Program-made: the position numbers and the translations under genes
Assembly (NCBI GenBank): GCA_902631265.1
Contig: CACOXX010000002.1
Coordinates: 18,963 to 82,962 of the forward strand
From: an uncultured Pelagibacteraceae bacterium
GTDB taxonomy: Bacteria > Pseudomonadota > Alphaproteobacteria > Pelagibacterales > Pelagibacteraceae
Length of the DNA stretch: 64,000 nt
Direction of reading: 5' to 3'
The notes under the pieces: model-generated
Database searches by the model: none
Told to the model about the DNA's origin: nothing
Seen by the model: only the letters and a program-made list of their open reading frames with translations
Part shown: positions 10,212-20,951 of the stretch, piece by piece
Layout: every line of letters begins with the position of its first letter
Position numbering within the stretch: position 1 is the stretch's first letter

Positions 10212-10523
10212 TCAGAAAACAAATATTAAAAACCAATAAGACGCTAATCCTGATGCAATAGTAAGAATTACGTTTCTTGAAAAAAATCCAACAAATACTG
10301 CAGTAAGAGCACCATATATTTTTGGATCTGTGATTGTTACTAATGTTCCATAATCATCTAAAAAAATCCCCGGAAAAATGATAGACGGAAAAACAACTGA
10401 GGGCACATAATTTAAAATTTTTCTAAAATTTTCATTAAAAAAATCTTTATCTATTAATGTAATCATTGCCATTCTAGTTAGGTAAGTAATAAATCCTGCA
10501 ATAAATATTGAAGTCCAAGTCAT
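10212..10523 (-). CDS. azlD: AzlD-family branched-chain amino acid exporter subunit
   Basis: Small polytopic protein (FITYLTRMAMITL), 4-nt overlap with azlC. Confidence 0.85.
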   Translation of the reverse strand: MTWTSIFIAGFITYLTRMAMITLIDKDFFNENFRKILNYVPSVVFPSIIFPGIFLDDYGTLVTITDPKIYGALTAVFVGFFSRNVILTIASGLASYWFLIFVF

Positions 10524-11206
10524 TTTTTAAATTTTAATATTAAAAAAGCTGCTAACAGGCCAATTATAGGTGATATTAAAATGTAAGATTTAAACGGTGC
10601 ATTATAAAAAAAGATTGCAGCTAAACCTGAAACAATCATTACAATCAAATGATCCAATTTTCTTAATTCATTTATTATAATTGCTATAAACGTTAAAGGT
10701 ATTGCAAATTTTAATCCTAATTCTTCAGGAACAATTGATCCAAGAAATATTCCTATAATTGTAGCAATCTGCCAACAAAACCAAAGAATAATTCCAGATC
10801 CCATCAAATGGTAATAATTAAAACTTTGCTCACTATTTTTTTTTAAATAAACATTTGAAACTGCAAATCCCTGATCAACAATAAAATACGAAATAAAAAG
10901 TTTTTTAATTAATGATAACTTATCTAAGTATCTAGATAAAACAGCGCCATACAATAAGTGTCTGGAATTTATCACTCCAACTGAAGTAATAGCTATGAGA
11001 GATGAAGCTCCACCTGATAACAATTGTAAAAATACAATTTGTGAGGCACCACCAAAGATTATTAATGATGTGGCATAAGTCATGATTGGATCAAAACCTA
11101 ATTCAATACCAATTGCACCAAATATTATACCAAAAGGAATAACTGAGAGTAAATGTGGTGCTACATCAAAAAATCCTATCTTAAAGATTTGAAATTTTGA
11201 TAACAT
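10520..11206 (-). CDS. azlC: AzlC-family branched-chain amino acid exporter subunit
   Basis: PFGIIFGAIGIELGFDP, GGASQIVFLQLL, NSRHLLYGAVLS. Confidence 0.87.
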   Translation of the reverse strand: MLSKFQIFKIGFFDVAPHLLSVIPFGIIFGAIGIELGFDPIMTYATSLIIFGGASQIVFLQLLSGGASSLIAITSVGVINSRHLLYGAVLSRYLDKLSLIKKLFISYFIVDQGFAVSNVYLKKNSEQSFNYYHLMGSGIILWFCWQIATIIGIFLGSIVPEELGLKFAIPLTFIAIIINELRKLDHLIVMIVSGLAAIFFYNAPFKSYILISPIIGLLAAFLILKFKK

Positions 11207-11207
11207 C

Positions 11208-11609
11208 TTAACCTTTTAAGGCTTCAGCTAAAAATTTTGTATCTAGATCGCAGTCTTTATAGCCTTGCTTAATGATGTTCAAATACTTTGTGCTCGGATA
11301 TTTAAAAGGAGTCTTATTTTCCATTGAGTATGCCATTACATCCCTGCCCTCGTATTTAAAAAAAATTTTTTTATAAAGAATAGGAAAGTCTTCATATTTA
11401 TCGAGACAAGACTCGTCTTTATCTGTTATTTCATACAACGCTCCTTGCACACTAGATCCTTTTTTATATTCTATATCCGCTACACATAACTCGCTTCTAA
11501 AAGTTAATCGATAATCTTGAAGAATATATTTTTTTAAATACTTACAACCAGAACATCTTTTTTTCATTTGATCTTGATGAAGGTTACTACCATAAGCAAA
11601 ATATAACAT
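11208..11609 (-). CDS. gamma-glutamylcyclotransferase-like protein
   Basis: YFAYGSNLHQDQMKKRC start; SSVQGALYEITDKDESCLDKYED. Confidence 0.85.
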   Translation of the reverse strand: MLYFAYGSNLHQDQMKKRCSGCKYLKKYILQDYRLTFRSELCVADIEYKKGSSVQGALYEITDKDESCLDKYEDFPILYKKIFFKYEGRDVMAYSMENKTPFKYPSTKYLNIIKQGYKDCDLDTKFLAEALKG

Positions 11610-12361
11610 TATACCTCATTAACTATTTGAATTTTTTGTTCTGCAACAAATTTCAAAATTTCATTATTGCAAGTGTCAATTTTAGCTTTATCAGTGGATC
11701 TTACAACAATAGAAACACCTAATTTTCCCGCACGAAAGAAAGGGTAACTTCCAATCTCAACATCTTGATTGTTATTTTGAACTTGGGTTAAAGATTTTGC
11801 AATTTCACTCTCTACAGTTCTTAAATTTATAGTGTGACTTAAAATTGGTGCGCCACCAGTAATCAAATGATCTAAACCTCCGAGCATAGACTTTAGAATA
11901 GAGGGAACTCCTGGAAGTGAGAAAACATTTTCTACGTAAAATCCTGGTGCACCACTTGTTGGATTTAATATTAGTTTTGCAGTCATAGGCATCTTCGCCA
12001 TTTTTTTTCTACCTTCACTAAATTCATTTGGCTTATAATATTTTTCTAAAATTGAAAAAGCCTCTTTGTGGTAACCGTACTCAATATCAAAAGCTTTTGA
12101 TACAGACTCTGCAGTTATGTCATCGTGTGTTGGACCTATTCCACCTGTTGTAAAAACATATGAGAATTTTTTTTTAAAAGTATTTATTGTTTCGATAATA
12201 TCTTTTTCAATATCAGGGATTATTCTTACTTCCTTTACTTGTACACCTAAGGAATTCAACCATAGTGATAAAGTACTTGTGTTGATATCTTTAGTTCTTC
12301 CAGAAAGAACTTCATTTCCAATTATAATTATGCCTGCATTTATTTCTTTTTTATTTTTCAT
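11609..12361 (-). CDS. CinA-like / molybdopterin-binding domain protein
   Basis: IIIIGNEVLSGRTKDINT, VFTTGGIGPTHDDITAESV; supplied ORF starts at 12601 but the homologous N-terminus begins at the ATG at 12361 (MKNKKEINAG). Confidence 0.85.
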   Translation of the reverse strand: MKNKKEINAGIIIIGNEVLSGRTKDINTSTLSLWLNSLGVQVKEVRIIPDIEKDIIETINTFKKKFSYVFTTGGIGPTHDDITAESVSKAFDIEYGYHKEAFSILEKYYKPNEFSEGRKKMAKMPMTAKLILNPTSGAPGFYVENVFSLPGVPSILKSMLGGLDHLITGGAPILSHTINLRTVESEIAKSLTQVQNNNQDVEIGSYPFFRAGKLGVSIVVRSTDKAKIDTCNNEILKFVAEQKIQIVNEV

Positions 12362-12383
12362 ATACAAATATAAATTAATAAAT

Positions 12384-13070
12384 ATGGAATTTACCAATAC
12401 TTTAATCAAAGGCAAACTAATCAAGCGGTATAAAAGATTTTTTGTCGATATCAAAGTAAATAATTCAAAGATTACTGCGCACTGTCCCAACACTGGCTCG
12501 ATGATGGGCCTTTTAGATCCAGGAAATACAGTTTTTGTTTCTAAAAATAATGATCCAAAAAGAAAACTAAAATTCACATTAGAAATGATTAAATCAAACA
12601 ATCGTATGATTGGTGTTAATACTCACAGAGCAAACAAAATAGTATTGGACGGTCTTAATAAAAAATTAATTAATGAAATGAAAAATGTTAAAGAAATTAA
12701 ACCAGAATTTAAATATTCAGATGATACAAGGTTTGATTTCTTATGTGATAAAAATTTACTCGAAGTAAAAAATGTAACTCTTTTAAGGAGTAATGATTTT
12801 GCAGAGTTTCCAGATGCTATAACAACCAGAGGCTCAAAACATTTAATTAAGTTAGCTGAATCAATCAAAAAAGGCTTTAAACCGTTTGTCTTATTTTTAA
12901 CTCAAATTGAAGGTATAAATAAATTTAAAATAGCTAAAGACATCGATGCTGAATATTATAAGAATTATTTAAAAGTTAAAAAAGATGGTGTTAAATTTTT
13001 AGCTTATAGATGTAAATTAAACGATAAAGAAATCAGAATAGAAAAAAAAATAGATATTGTTGATGAGTAA
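12384..13070 (+). CDS. sfsA: DNA/RNA nuclease SfsA family
   Basis: KGKLIKRYKRFFVDI, AHCPNTGSMMGLLDPGN, FPDAITTRGSKHLIKL; start reset from 12117 to the ATG at 12384. Confidence 0.9.
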   Translation: MEFTNTLIKGKLIKRYKRFFVDIKVNNSKITAHCPNTGSMMGLLDPGNTVFVSKNNDPKRKLKFTLEMIKSNNRMIGVNTHRANKIVLDGLNKKLINEMKNVKEIKPEFKYSDDTRFDFLCDKNLLEVKNVTLLRSNDFAEFPDAITTRGSKHLIKLAESIKKGFKPFVLFLTQIEGINKFKIAKDIDAEYYKNYLKVKKDGVKFLAYRCKLNDKEIRIEKKIDIVDE

Positions 13071-13833
13071 CTATTTGGAAAAATTTGAAAAAATGAGAAT
13101 TGCCGGTTCTTTGGCTTCTAAAACTTTAGACATGATTACAGATTATGTAAGAGAAGGAACAGCAACAAATCATATTGATAAACTTTGTTATGAATTTATA
13201 AGAGATAACGGTGGATATTCTGCCCCTCAATTCTATAGAGGATTTGAAAAATCAATTTGCACTTCGCTTAATCATGTTGTTTGTCACGGTATACCTGGTG
13301 ACAGAACACTTCAAGATGGAGATATTGTTAATATAGATGTAACCGCTATAATCAATGATCACTATGGGGACACGAGTCGAATGTATACTGTTGGTGACAT
13401 CTCTGTAAAATCAAAAAAACTTATTAACGTTACTTATGAGTCTCTTAATAGAGCCATTAAGATATTAAAGCCTGGAAAAAGAATTGGTGATATTGGTCAT
13501 GAGATACAATCTTTTGTAGAAAAAAATGGTTTTTCAGTTGTAAGAGATTTTTGTGGTCACGGAATAGGAACAAATTTTCATCAAGAGCCAAACATTCTTC
13601 ACTATGGTTCAAAAGATACTGGGGATGAATTAAAACCAGGAATGACTTTTACTATTGAGCCAATGATAAATGCTGGAAAGTATCACACTAAAGTTTTAAA
13701 TGATGGTTGGACAGCAGTTACAAAAGATAAAAAATTATCTGCACAATTCGAGCATACTGTTGGAATCACTGAAAATGGTTATGAAATTTTTACAGAATCT
13801 GTTAAAGGTTATAGGGAGCCTCCTTACAATTAA
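13063..13833 (+). CDS. map: methionine aminopeptidase type I
   Basis: HVVCHGIPGDRTLQDGDIVNIDVT, GHGIGTNFHQEPNI, GMTFTIEPMI. Confidence 0.95.
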   Translation: MSNYLEKFEKMRIAGSLASKTLDMITDYVREGTATNHIDKLCYEFIRDNGGYSAPQFYRGFEKSICTSLNHVVCHGIPGDRTLQDGDIVNIDVTAIINDHYGDTSRMYTVGDISVKSKKLINVTYESLNRAIKILKPGKRIGDIGHEIQSFVEKNGFSVVRDFCGHGIGTNFHQEPNILHYGSKDTGDELKPGMTFTIEPMINAGKYHTKVLNDGWTAVTKDKKLSAQFEHTVGITENGYEIFTESVKGYREPPYN

Positions 13834-15125
13834 TGATATCGAGATATTCAAGAAAAGAACTTTCAGAAATTTGGTCAGAAGAAAATAAATATAAAATTTG
13901 GCTTGATGTTGAAATTGCAGCAGCTCAAGCAATGGAAAAGTTTAAGATTATTCCCAAAGGTGTAGCCTCTGTAGTAAAACGAAGAGGCAAAATTAATGTA
14001 AAAAGAATTCATCAAATCGAAGAAAAAGTTAAACATGATATTATTGCTTTTTTAACTTCAATAACTGAAAAAGCAGGAATTAAAGCAAGGTATCTCCATC
14101 AAGGTATGACTTCATCAGATGTGCTTGATACGAGCTTCAACATTCAATTAGTACAATCAGGTAAAATTTTAATAAAAGATATTGAGAAATTATTATCTGT
14201 AATTAAAAAAAAAGCTTACAAGCATAAAATGACTCCATGTATTGGTAGAAGTCACGGTATTCATGCTGAGCCAATAACATTTGGTTTAAAGCTAGCAACT
14301 TATTATGAAGAATTCAAAAGAAATAAAAAAAGATTACAGAATGCAATAGACGAAGTTTCAACATGTGCTATTTCAGGTGCAGTTGGAACTTTTGCTAATA
14401 TAGATCCTAGAGTGGAAGTTTTTGTATCAAAAAAATTAAAACTAAAGCCTGAACCAATATCAACACAAATTATTCCAAGAGACAGACATGCTTATTATTT
14501 TTCTGTTTTAGGAATTATAGCTGGATCCATTGAAAGATTTGCAACAGAGATTAGGCATTTACAAAGATCTGAAGTTTATGAGTTGCAAGAATTTTTTTCA
14601 AAGGGTCAAAAGGGTTCTTCAGCAATGCCTCACAAAAAAAATCCGATACTAAGTGAAAATTTAACAGGGCTTGCAAGACTTGTCAGAAGTAACGTTGTTC
14701 CTGCACTAGAAAATATTGCTCTATGGCATGAACGAGATATATCTCACTCTAGCGTAGAGAGAAATATAGGTCCTGATGCTAATATTACTTTAGATTTTGC
14801 TTTATTTAGACTTACAAATCTTGTGGATAATATGATTATTTATCCAAAAAATATGATGAAAAATCTTAATATAACTAAAGGAGTAATTTTTTCACAAGAG
14901 ATGATGTTAGAACTTACTAAAGTTGGTCTTTCAAGAGAAAAGGCTTATAAAAAAATTCAAATGCATGCGATTAATAGCTTTAATAAGAATACCAATCTGA
15001 TTGAACTAATTAAAAAGGATAAATCAATCACATCTCTAATTTCTGAAAAAAAAGTTGATAAAGTGTTTACATATTCAAAGCATTTAAAAAATGTAAATTA
15101 TATTTTTAGAAGAGTTTTTAAATAA
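13833..15125 (+). CDS. purB: adenylosuccinate lyase
   Basis: GMTSSDVLDTSFNIQL, GRSHGIHAEP, GSSAMPHKKNPILSENL. Confidence 0.96.
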   Translation: MISRYSRKELSEIWSEENKYKIWLDVEIAAAQAMEKFKIIPKGVASVVKRRGKINVKRIHQIEEKVKHDIIAFLTSITEKAGIKARYLHQGMTSSDVLDTSFNIQLVQSGKILIKDIEKLLSVIKKKAYKHKMTPCIGRSHGIHAEPITFGLKLATYYEEFKRNKKRLQNAIDEVSTCAISGAVGTFANIDPRVEVFVSKKLKLKPEPISTQIIPRDRHAYYFSVLGIIAGSIERFATEIRHLQRSEVYELQEFFSKGQKGSSAMPHKKNPILSENLTGLARLVRSNVVPALENIALWHERDISHSSVERNIGPDANITLDFALFRLTNLVDNMIIYPKNMMKNLNITKGVIFSQEMMLELTKVGLSREKAYKKIQMHAINSFNKNTNLIELIKKDKSITSLISEKKVDKVFTYSKHLKNVNYIFRRVFK

Positions 15126-15907
15126 TGAAAAAGGGAAAAAAATTATACGAAGGAAAAGCAAAAGTTATTTTTGCTACTGACAATAAAGACTTTGTAATTC
15201 AGCACTTTAAGGATGATGCAACAGCTTTTAATAATCAAAAAAGAGCAAAGATTGAAGGCAAAGGTGTTCTTAATAACAGAATTTCTGAACATATATTAAT
15301 GAACCTTGATCAAGTTGGAATAAAAAATCATTTAGTTAAAAGACTTAATATGAGAGAGCAACTTATCAAACATGTCGAAATTATTCCGATCGAATTTATT
15401 GTAAGAAATATTGCAACTGGTTCTCTCACAAAAAGACTTGGTATAGAAGACGGTACCATTTTAGAAGATCCACTAATTGAATATTGTTTAAAAAACGATG
15501 AACTTGGAGATCCTTTTATTTCTAAAGAGCATATCTATACTTTTAAATGGGCAACTAAAAAAGAAATAGAAAAAATAGATAAACAACTATTAAGGATAAA
15601 TGACTTCATGGTAGGAATGTTTAGAGGTGTTGGCATTAAACTTGTAGATTTTAAAGTTGAATTTGGAAGAATTAAAAACAACGGTAAAACAGATGTGATG
15701 CTGGCAGATGAGATAAGTCCAGACACTTGTAGATTATGGGATAATAAAACTGATAAAAAATTAGATAAAGATAGATTTAGAAATAATCTTGGTAATTTAA
15801 TTAATGCATATCAAGAAGTAGCAAAAAGATTAGGTATTCTTCACGAACAATCCAACATACAAGCTGTCAACTTTGAAAAACCAAAAGCGGTAAAAAACAA
15901 AAAATAA
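15125..15907 (+). CDS. purC: SAICAR synthetase
   Basis: LYEGKAKVIFAT, IPIEFIVRNIATGS, LADEISPDTCRLWD. Confidence 0.96.
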   Translation: MKKGKKLYEGKAKVIFATDNKDFVIQHFKDDATAFNNQKRAKIEGKGVLNNRISEHILMNLDQVGIKNHLVKRLNMREQLIKHVEIIPIEFIVRNIATGSLTKRLGIEDGTILEDPLIEYCLKNDELGDPFISKEHIYTFKWATKKEIEKIDKQLLRINDFMVGMFRGVGIKLVDFKVEFGRIKNNGKTDVMLADEISPDTCRLWDNKTDKKLDKDRFRNNLGNLINAYQEVAKRLGILHEQSNIQAVNFEKPKAVKNKK

Positions 15908-16141
15908 ATGAAAGTAAAGGTAGTTGTTACTCTTAAATCTGGAGTTCTTGATCCTCAAGGTAAAGCAATACAGCAAACCTTAAATGGAATGGGCTTTGCA
16001 AACGTTAAAGATGTAAGGCAAGGAAAATATTTTGATATAGATATTGATGAAAGTGATGAACAAAAAGCAAAACTTTCTGCGGAAGAAATTTGTAAAAAAC
16101 TTCTAGCCAATCAGGTCATTGAGGATTTTAAGATTATTTAA
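15908..16141 (+). CDS. purS: FGAM synthase subunit PurS
   Basis: VVVTLKSGVLDPQGKAIQQTLNGMGF, between purC and purQ. Confidence 0.95.
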   Translation: MKVKVVVTLKSGVLDPQGKAIQQTLNGMGFANVKDVRQGKYFDIDIDESDEQKAKLSAEEICKKLLANQVIEDFKII

Positions 16142-16824
16142 TGAATTCATCGGTCATTATATTCCCTGGATCTAATTGTGATAGGGATATGGATGTTGCA
16201 TTAAAAAAATTTGGTTTTAAAAATAAAATGGTCTGGCATGATGATGATAAATTACCCCAAAGTGACTTAATTGTTTTGCCAGGTGGGTTTTCTTATGGAG
16301 ATTATCTTAGATGTGGAAGTATAGCTGGTAAATCAAAAATTATTCAATCTGTAATCGATTTTGCAAACTCTGGAGGTTTAGTTTTAGGTATTTGTAATGG
16401 ATTTCAAATCTTAACAGAAACCGGTCTATTAAAAGGTGTTCTTCAACAAAACAAGAATATTGAATTTATTTGTAAAAATATATTTGTCAAAGTTAACAAT
16501 AATGAAAACAAATTTTTTGAAAATATAGATAAAGACGTCTTAGAGCTTCATATAGCACATAATGAAGGTAACTATTTTTGTACTGAAGATGAACTTAAGT
16601 CTTTAGAAGATAACAATCAAATTGCAGCTTACTATTGTAGCTCTGATGGAAAAGTAGATGATAAGTCAAATCCAAACGGTGCAATAAAAAATATTGCTGG
16701 AATATTCAATAAAAAGAAAAATATTTTAGGAATGATGCCTCACCCCGAGCGAATGATAGATCAAAGTTTATCTGGTGAAGATGGCTCAATATTTTTTGAA
16801 AATTTATTAAAGAATTTGAAATAA
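16141..16824 (+). CDS. purQ: FGAM synthase glutaminase subunit PurQ
   Basis: [41 protein letters not shown]. Confidence 0.96.
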   Translation: MNSSVIIFPGSNCDRDMDVALKKFGFKNKMVWHDDDKLPQSDLIVLPGGFSYGDYLRCGSIAGKSKIIQSVIDFANSGGLVLGICNGFQILTETGLLKGVLQQNKNIEFICKNIFVKVNNNENKFFENIDKDVLELHIAHNEGNYFCTEDELKSLEDNNQIAAYYCSSDGKVDDKSNPNGAIKNIAGIFNKKKNILGMMPHPERMIDQSLSGEDGSIFFENLLKNLK

Positions 16825-19013
16825 TGGAAGTAAATGAAAAAATTGCAGTAGATCATGGGTTAAAGCCTGAGGAATACAAAAAAATTTGTGATTTGTTAAA
16901 GCGTATTCCAAATTTAACAGAACTTGGAATTTTTTCAGCAATGTGGAATGAGCATTGCTCCTATAAATCTTCAAGATTACATCTAAAAAAACTAAACACT
17001 AAGGGTAAAAAAGTAATTCAAGGTCCAGGTGAAAATGCTGGCGTAATTGATATAGGTGATGACGATGCAATAGTTTTTAAAATTGAAAGTCATAACCATC
17101 CCTCATTTATAGAACCATACCAAGGTGCAGCAACAGGAGTTGGTGGAATAATGAGAGATGTTTTTACAATGGGTGCAAGACCAATCGCAAATTTAAATTC
17201 AATTCATTTTGGCTCAACCCAACACAAAAAAACTAAAAATTTATTGAGAGGAGTAGTCAAAGGGATTGGAGGCTATGGAAATTGTATTGGCGTTCCAACT
17301 ATAGCTGGTCAAACTTGCTTTGATCAATCTTATAATGGAAATATTTTAGTAAATGCAATGACATTAGGTTTGGTAAATAAAAATAAAATTTTTTACTCAA
17401 AAGCTGCAGGGATAAACAAACCAGTTATATATGTTGGATCAAAAACTGGCAGAGATGGTATTCATGGAGCAAGTATGGCATCAGCAATATTTGATGACAA
17501 AATAGAGGAAAAAAAACCAACCGTTCAAGTTGGAGATCCTTTTACTGAAAAACTTCTTTTAGAGGCTTGCTTAGAATTAATGTCGGACAAATCTATTATT
17601 GCTATTCAAGATATGGGTGCTGCAGGATTGACTTCATCAAGTATTGAAATGGCATCAAAAGGAAATTTAGGAATTGAATTACATTTAGATAAAGTACCAT
17701 GCAGAGAAGAAAAGATGACACCTTATGAAATTATGTTGTCTGAAAGCCAAGAAAGAATGTTGATAGTTTTAGAAAATGGGAAGGAAGATAGTGCAAAAAA
17801 AATATTTGATAAATGGAACCTAGATTTTGCAGTAATAGGAAAAACAACTAATTCCAAAAATATTGAGCTTTATTTTGAAAAAGAAAAAGTAGCAAATGTA
17901 CCAATTAAATTTTTAGCAAATGAAGCTCCTATGTATGATAGACCTTGGAAAAAAATCAAACTTCCTCAAAAGATTAAATTTTCAAATAATGAATTAAAAA
18001 AATTAAAGTTTAATGATGTAATTAAAAAAATGATTTCCCATCCAAATATCTGTTCTAAGCAATGGATATGGGAACAATATGATCATACTGTTATGGGAGA
18101 TACAATTCAAAAACCTGGTGGTGATGCAGGTGTTGTAAGAGTACACGGCACCAAAAAAGCTGTAGCTTCATCAGTTGACTCATCCGCATCTTATTGTCAT
18201 GCACATCCATTCACTGGAGGAAAACAAGTTGTTTGTGAAGCTTGGAGAAATCTAGTTTCAGTTGGTGCAGAACCTATAGCAATAACGAATTGTTTAAATT
18301 TTGGAAACCCAGAAAAAAAAGAAAATATGGGTGAATTTGTTGAATGCATCGATGGAATTAATGAAGCTAGCAAATATTTAAATTTCCCTGTCGTTTCGGG
18401 AAACGTATCGTTTTACAATGAGACAAAAGATAAAGGAATAAAACCTACACCCACAATTGGAGGTGTTGGTTTAATAAAAGACTATAAAAATTTAATGACC
18501 ATGAAGTTTAAATCAAAAGAAAACTTAGTTTTAGTTGTTGGAAAAACAGAAGGAAATTTAGATCAAAGTATCTTTGCAAATGTAATTTTAGATGAAAAAA
18601 AAGGACCGCCACCTGAAATAAATTTATTTAATGAAAAAAATAATGGGGAAACAATTCTTAAAATTATTAAAGAAAAATTAGCGTTATCAGTCCACGACGT
18701 ATCTCTGGGTGGAATAATGATTGGTGCTTTAAAGATGTGCATAGCAGGCAGTAAGGGAATTAAATTTTATAAATTCAAGAATTTAACAAATATTTATCAA
18801 TATTTTTTTTCTGAGGATCAAGGAAGATACATTATTGAAGTAGAGAAAAATAATCTCAAAAAAGTAGAGAGCACTTTAAAGAAAAACTCTGTGCATTTCG
18901 ATTTATTAGGAGAAACAACAGATAAAGAGATTATCATAAATGATGAGCCAACATTTACAGTGGACAAGGTGACAGAATTTTATAAAGGTTGGTTATATAA
19001 ATACATGAGTTAA
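16824..19013 (+). CDS. purL: FGAM synthase subunit PurL (small type)
   Basis: [43 protein letters not shown]. Confidence 0.97.
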   Translation: MEVNEKIAVDHGLKPEEYKKICDLLKRIPNLTELGIFSAMWNEHCSYKSSRLHLKKLNTKGKKVIQGPGENAGVIDIGDDDAIVFKIESHNHPSFIEPYQGAATGVGGIMRDVFTMGARPIANLNSIHFGSTQHKKTKNLLRGVVKGIGGYGNCIGVPTIAGQTCFDQSYNGNILVNAMTLGLVNKNKIFYSKAAGINKPVIYVGSKTGRDGIHGASMASAIFDDKIEEKKPTVQVGDPFTEKLLLEACLELMSDKSIIAIQDMGAAGLTSSSIEMASKGNLGIELHLDKVPCREEKMTPYEIMLSESQERMLIVLENGKEDSAKKIFDKWNLDFAVIGKTTNSKNIELYFEKEKVANVPIKFLANEAPMYDRPWKKIKLPQKIKFSNNELKKLKFNDVIKKMISHPNICSKQWIWEQYDHTVMGDTIQKPGGDAGVVRVHGTKKAVASSVDSSASYCHAHPFTGGKQVVCEAWRNLVSVGAEPIAITNCLNFGNPEKKENMGEFVECIDGINEASKYLNFPVVSGNVSFYNETKDKGIKPTPTIGGVGLIKDYKNLMTMKFKSKENLVLVVGKTEGNLDQSIFANVILDEKKGPPPEINLFNEKNNGETILKIIKEKLALSVHDVSLGGIMIGALKMCIAGSKGIKFYKFKNLTNIYQYFFSEDQGRYIIEVEKNNLKKVESTLKKNSVHFDLLGETTDKEIIINDEPTFTVDKVTEFYKGWLYKYMS

Positions 19014-19015
19014 TT

Positions 19016-19246
19016 ATGGCGATGGACTTAAAAGAAATTGAAAAAATGATAAAAGAGGCTCTGCCAGATGCTGTTATTGATATTCAAGACTTAGCTGGTG
19101 ACGGGAATCACTATTCCGCCACAGTGACTTCTACTCAATTTAAAGGTAAAAATAAAGTGCAACAACATAAAATGGTGTATGATGCTTTAAAAGGAAAAAT
19201 GGGAAACGAGCTTCATGCTCTAGCGCTTAAGACAAAGGAAAATTAA
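19016..19246 (+). CDS. bolA: BolA-family protein
   Basis: IEKMIKEALPDAVIDIQDLAGDGNHYSATVTS...QHKMVYDAL; next to the monothiol glutaredoxin. Confidence 0.9.
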   Translation: MAMDLKEIEKMIKEALPDAVIDIQDLAGDGNHYSATVTSTQFKGKNKVQQHKMVYDALKGKMGNELHALALKTKEN

Positions 19247-19578
19247 TGGATCAACAAGTTAAAGAACAGATAGAAAGTTCGATAAACAACAGCGATGTTT
19301 GTTTATTTATGAAAGGTAGTCCAGAAGCTCCGCAGTGTGGTTTCTCAATGGCTGTCTCTAACATCTTAAAAATTTTGGAAGTTAAATATCAAAGTGTTGA
19401 CGTATTAAAAGATCAAAAAATTCGTGAAGGTATTAAGATATATAGTGAGTGGCCAACGATCCCTCAACTTTATATAAAAAAAGAATTCATCGGTGGATGT
19501 GATATCGTAAAAGAAATGTTTGAGAACGGTGAACTTAAAAAAGTTTTTGACGAAAAAGGTATAGGATATAAAAAATAA
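19246..19578 (+). CDS. grxD: monothiol glutaredoxin (Grx4 type)
   Basis: CLFMKGSPEAPQCGFSMAV (CGFS active site), EWPTIPQLYI, EFIGGCDI. Confidence 0.94.
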   Translation: MDQQVKEQIESSINNSDVCLFMKGSPEAPQCGFSMAVSNILKILEVKYQSVDVLKDQKIREGIKIYSEWPTIPQLYIKKEFIGGCDIVKEMFENGELKKVFDEKGIGYKK

Positions 19579-19580
19579 TA

Positions 19581-20198
19581 TTATCTAGAGTAATATTCGA
19601 TTACTAGGTTTGGCTCCATAACAACAGGATAAGGAACTTCTTCAAACTTTGGTGTTCTCACAAATTTAATTGTTCTTTTCTTTTCATCTACTTGCAAATA
19701 TTCAGGAATATCTCTTTCTTTGTTAGCTAACGCTATATCAATAATAGCTAATTGTTTTGATTTATCTTTAATCTCTATAGTGTCTTCTTCACTTAAAAGG
19801 TAGCTTGATATGTTTACTTTTTTACCATTCACTTTTACATGTCCATGATTAATAAACTGTCTTGATGAAAAAATCGTACTAGAAAATTTTGCTCTGTAAA
19901 TAACTGAGTCTAATCTTCTTTCTAATAAACCTATTAAATTTTCTGCAGTATCCCCTTTTTTCATAATGGCTTTTCTATAAACATTTCTGAATTGTCGCTC
20001 ATTTATATTTCCATAATATGATTTTAATTTTTGCTTAGCTTGAAGTTGAGTTCCGTAGTCTGATAATTTTGCATTTTTAGATTGTCCGTGTTGTCCTGGA
20101 GGGTATGCTCTCTTATTGAAAGGGCTTTTTGGTCTTCCCCAAAGGTTAACCTTCAGTCTTCTATCAATTTTGTGTTTAGAATTTAATCTTTTTGTCAT
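19581..20198 (-). CDS. rpsD: 30S ribosomal protein S4
   Basis: [23 protein letters not shown]4 domain [17 protein letters not shown]. Confidence 0.97.
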   Translation of the reverse strand: MTKRLNSKHKIDRRLKVNLWGRPKSPFNKRAYPPGQHGQSKNAKLSDYGTQLQAKQKLKSYYGNINERQFRNVYRKAIMKKGDTAENLIGLLERRLDSVIYRAKFSSTIFSSRQFINHGHVKVNGKKVNISSYLLSEEDTIEIKDKSKQLAIIDIALANKERDIPEYLQVDEKKRTIKFVRTPKFEEVPYPVVMEPNLVIEYYSR

Positions 20199-20237
20199 TT
20201 GGTGAATGGGTTATAAACTTAACATCTTATTTGTCAA

Positions 20238-20951
20238 TCAACGTTTTTTTCCTAAACTTGCAAATACACTTGATAAAATACGTGTTTCTTTATCTGAAAG
20301 TTCCATTCTATAAAAAATGTTTATTAAATTTTCAAGCATTATAGGTTTTTTTTCTTTGTGTTTAAAAAAATTAATTTCATTTAGATTATTTAGGCATAAA
20401 TTTATCATCGCTTGAATTTCCTTTTTAGATGCTTTCTTTACTTTCTTTGACTTTTCAAATTGACTAGATTTGGAATTTAATAAACTTGAGATGAATTGCG
20501 CAATAATTATAAGGCTATGGGATAGATTTAAAGATTTAAAATTTGTGTTTGTAGGTATTTGTAAAGTGTAATTTGCATAACTAACTTCTTTATTTGATAA
20601 ACCTGATGCTTCTGAGCCAAATAAAACCCCAATTTTTTTTCTAAAATCTATTTTTCTTAAACCCTCAAGATTAATATGTTTTATATTTTTGTTTCTAAAT
20701 CTTGCAGATGTAGCGATTAATATATCAATATCTCCTAAGGAACTTTCTAAATTATTAAATACTTTGCTCTTTTTTATAATGTCTTTCGCTCCAACAGATG
20801 TTGCTAATATCTTATCATTAGGAAAAATAGGTTTTGGATCAATCAGATAGAGCTTTTGAAAATTAAAATTTTTTATTGCTCTTGCACATGCGCCAATATT
20901 TTCTGATAGCTGCGGTTTATGTAAAATAAATGTAACTTTATTCTTGTTCAT
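20238..20951 (-). CDS. RNA methyltransferase, TrmH/SpoU family, TrmJ-like
   Basis: ILHKPQLSENIGACARAIKNF, LFGSEASGLSNKEV. Confidence 0.87.
   Translation of the reverse strand: MNKNKVTFILHKPQLSENIGACARAIKNFNFQKLYLIDPKPIFPNDKILATSVGAKDIIKKSKVFNNLESSLGDIDILIATSARFRNKNIKHINLEGLRKIDFRKKIGVLFGSEASGLSNKEVSYANYTLQIPTNTNFKSLNLSHSLIIIAQFISSLLNSKSSQFEKSKKVKKASKKEIQAMINLCLNNLNEINFFKHKEKKPIMLENLINIFYRMELSDKETRILSSVFASLGKKR

Noticed and set aside
12362-12601. N-terminal extension of the CinA-like ORF
   Set aside because: Overlaps sfsA on the opposite strand; homology starts at the internal Met at 12361.
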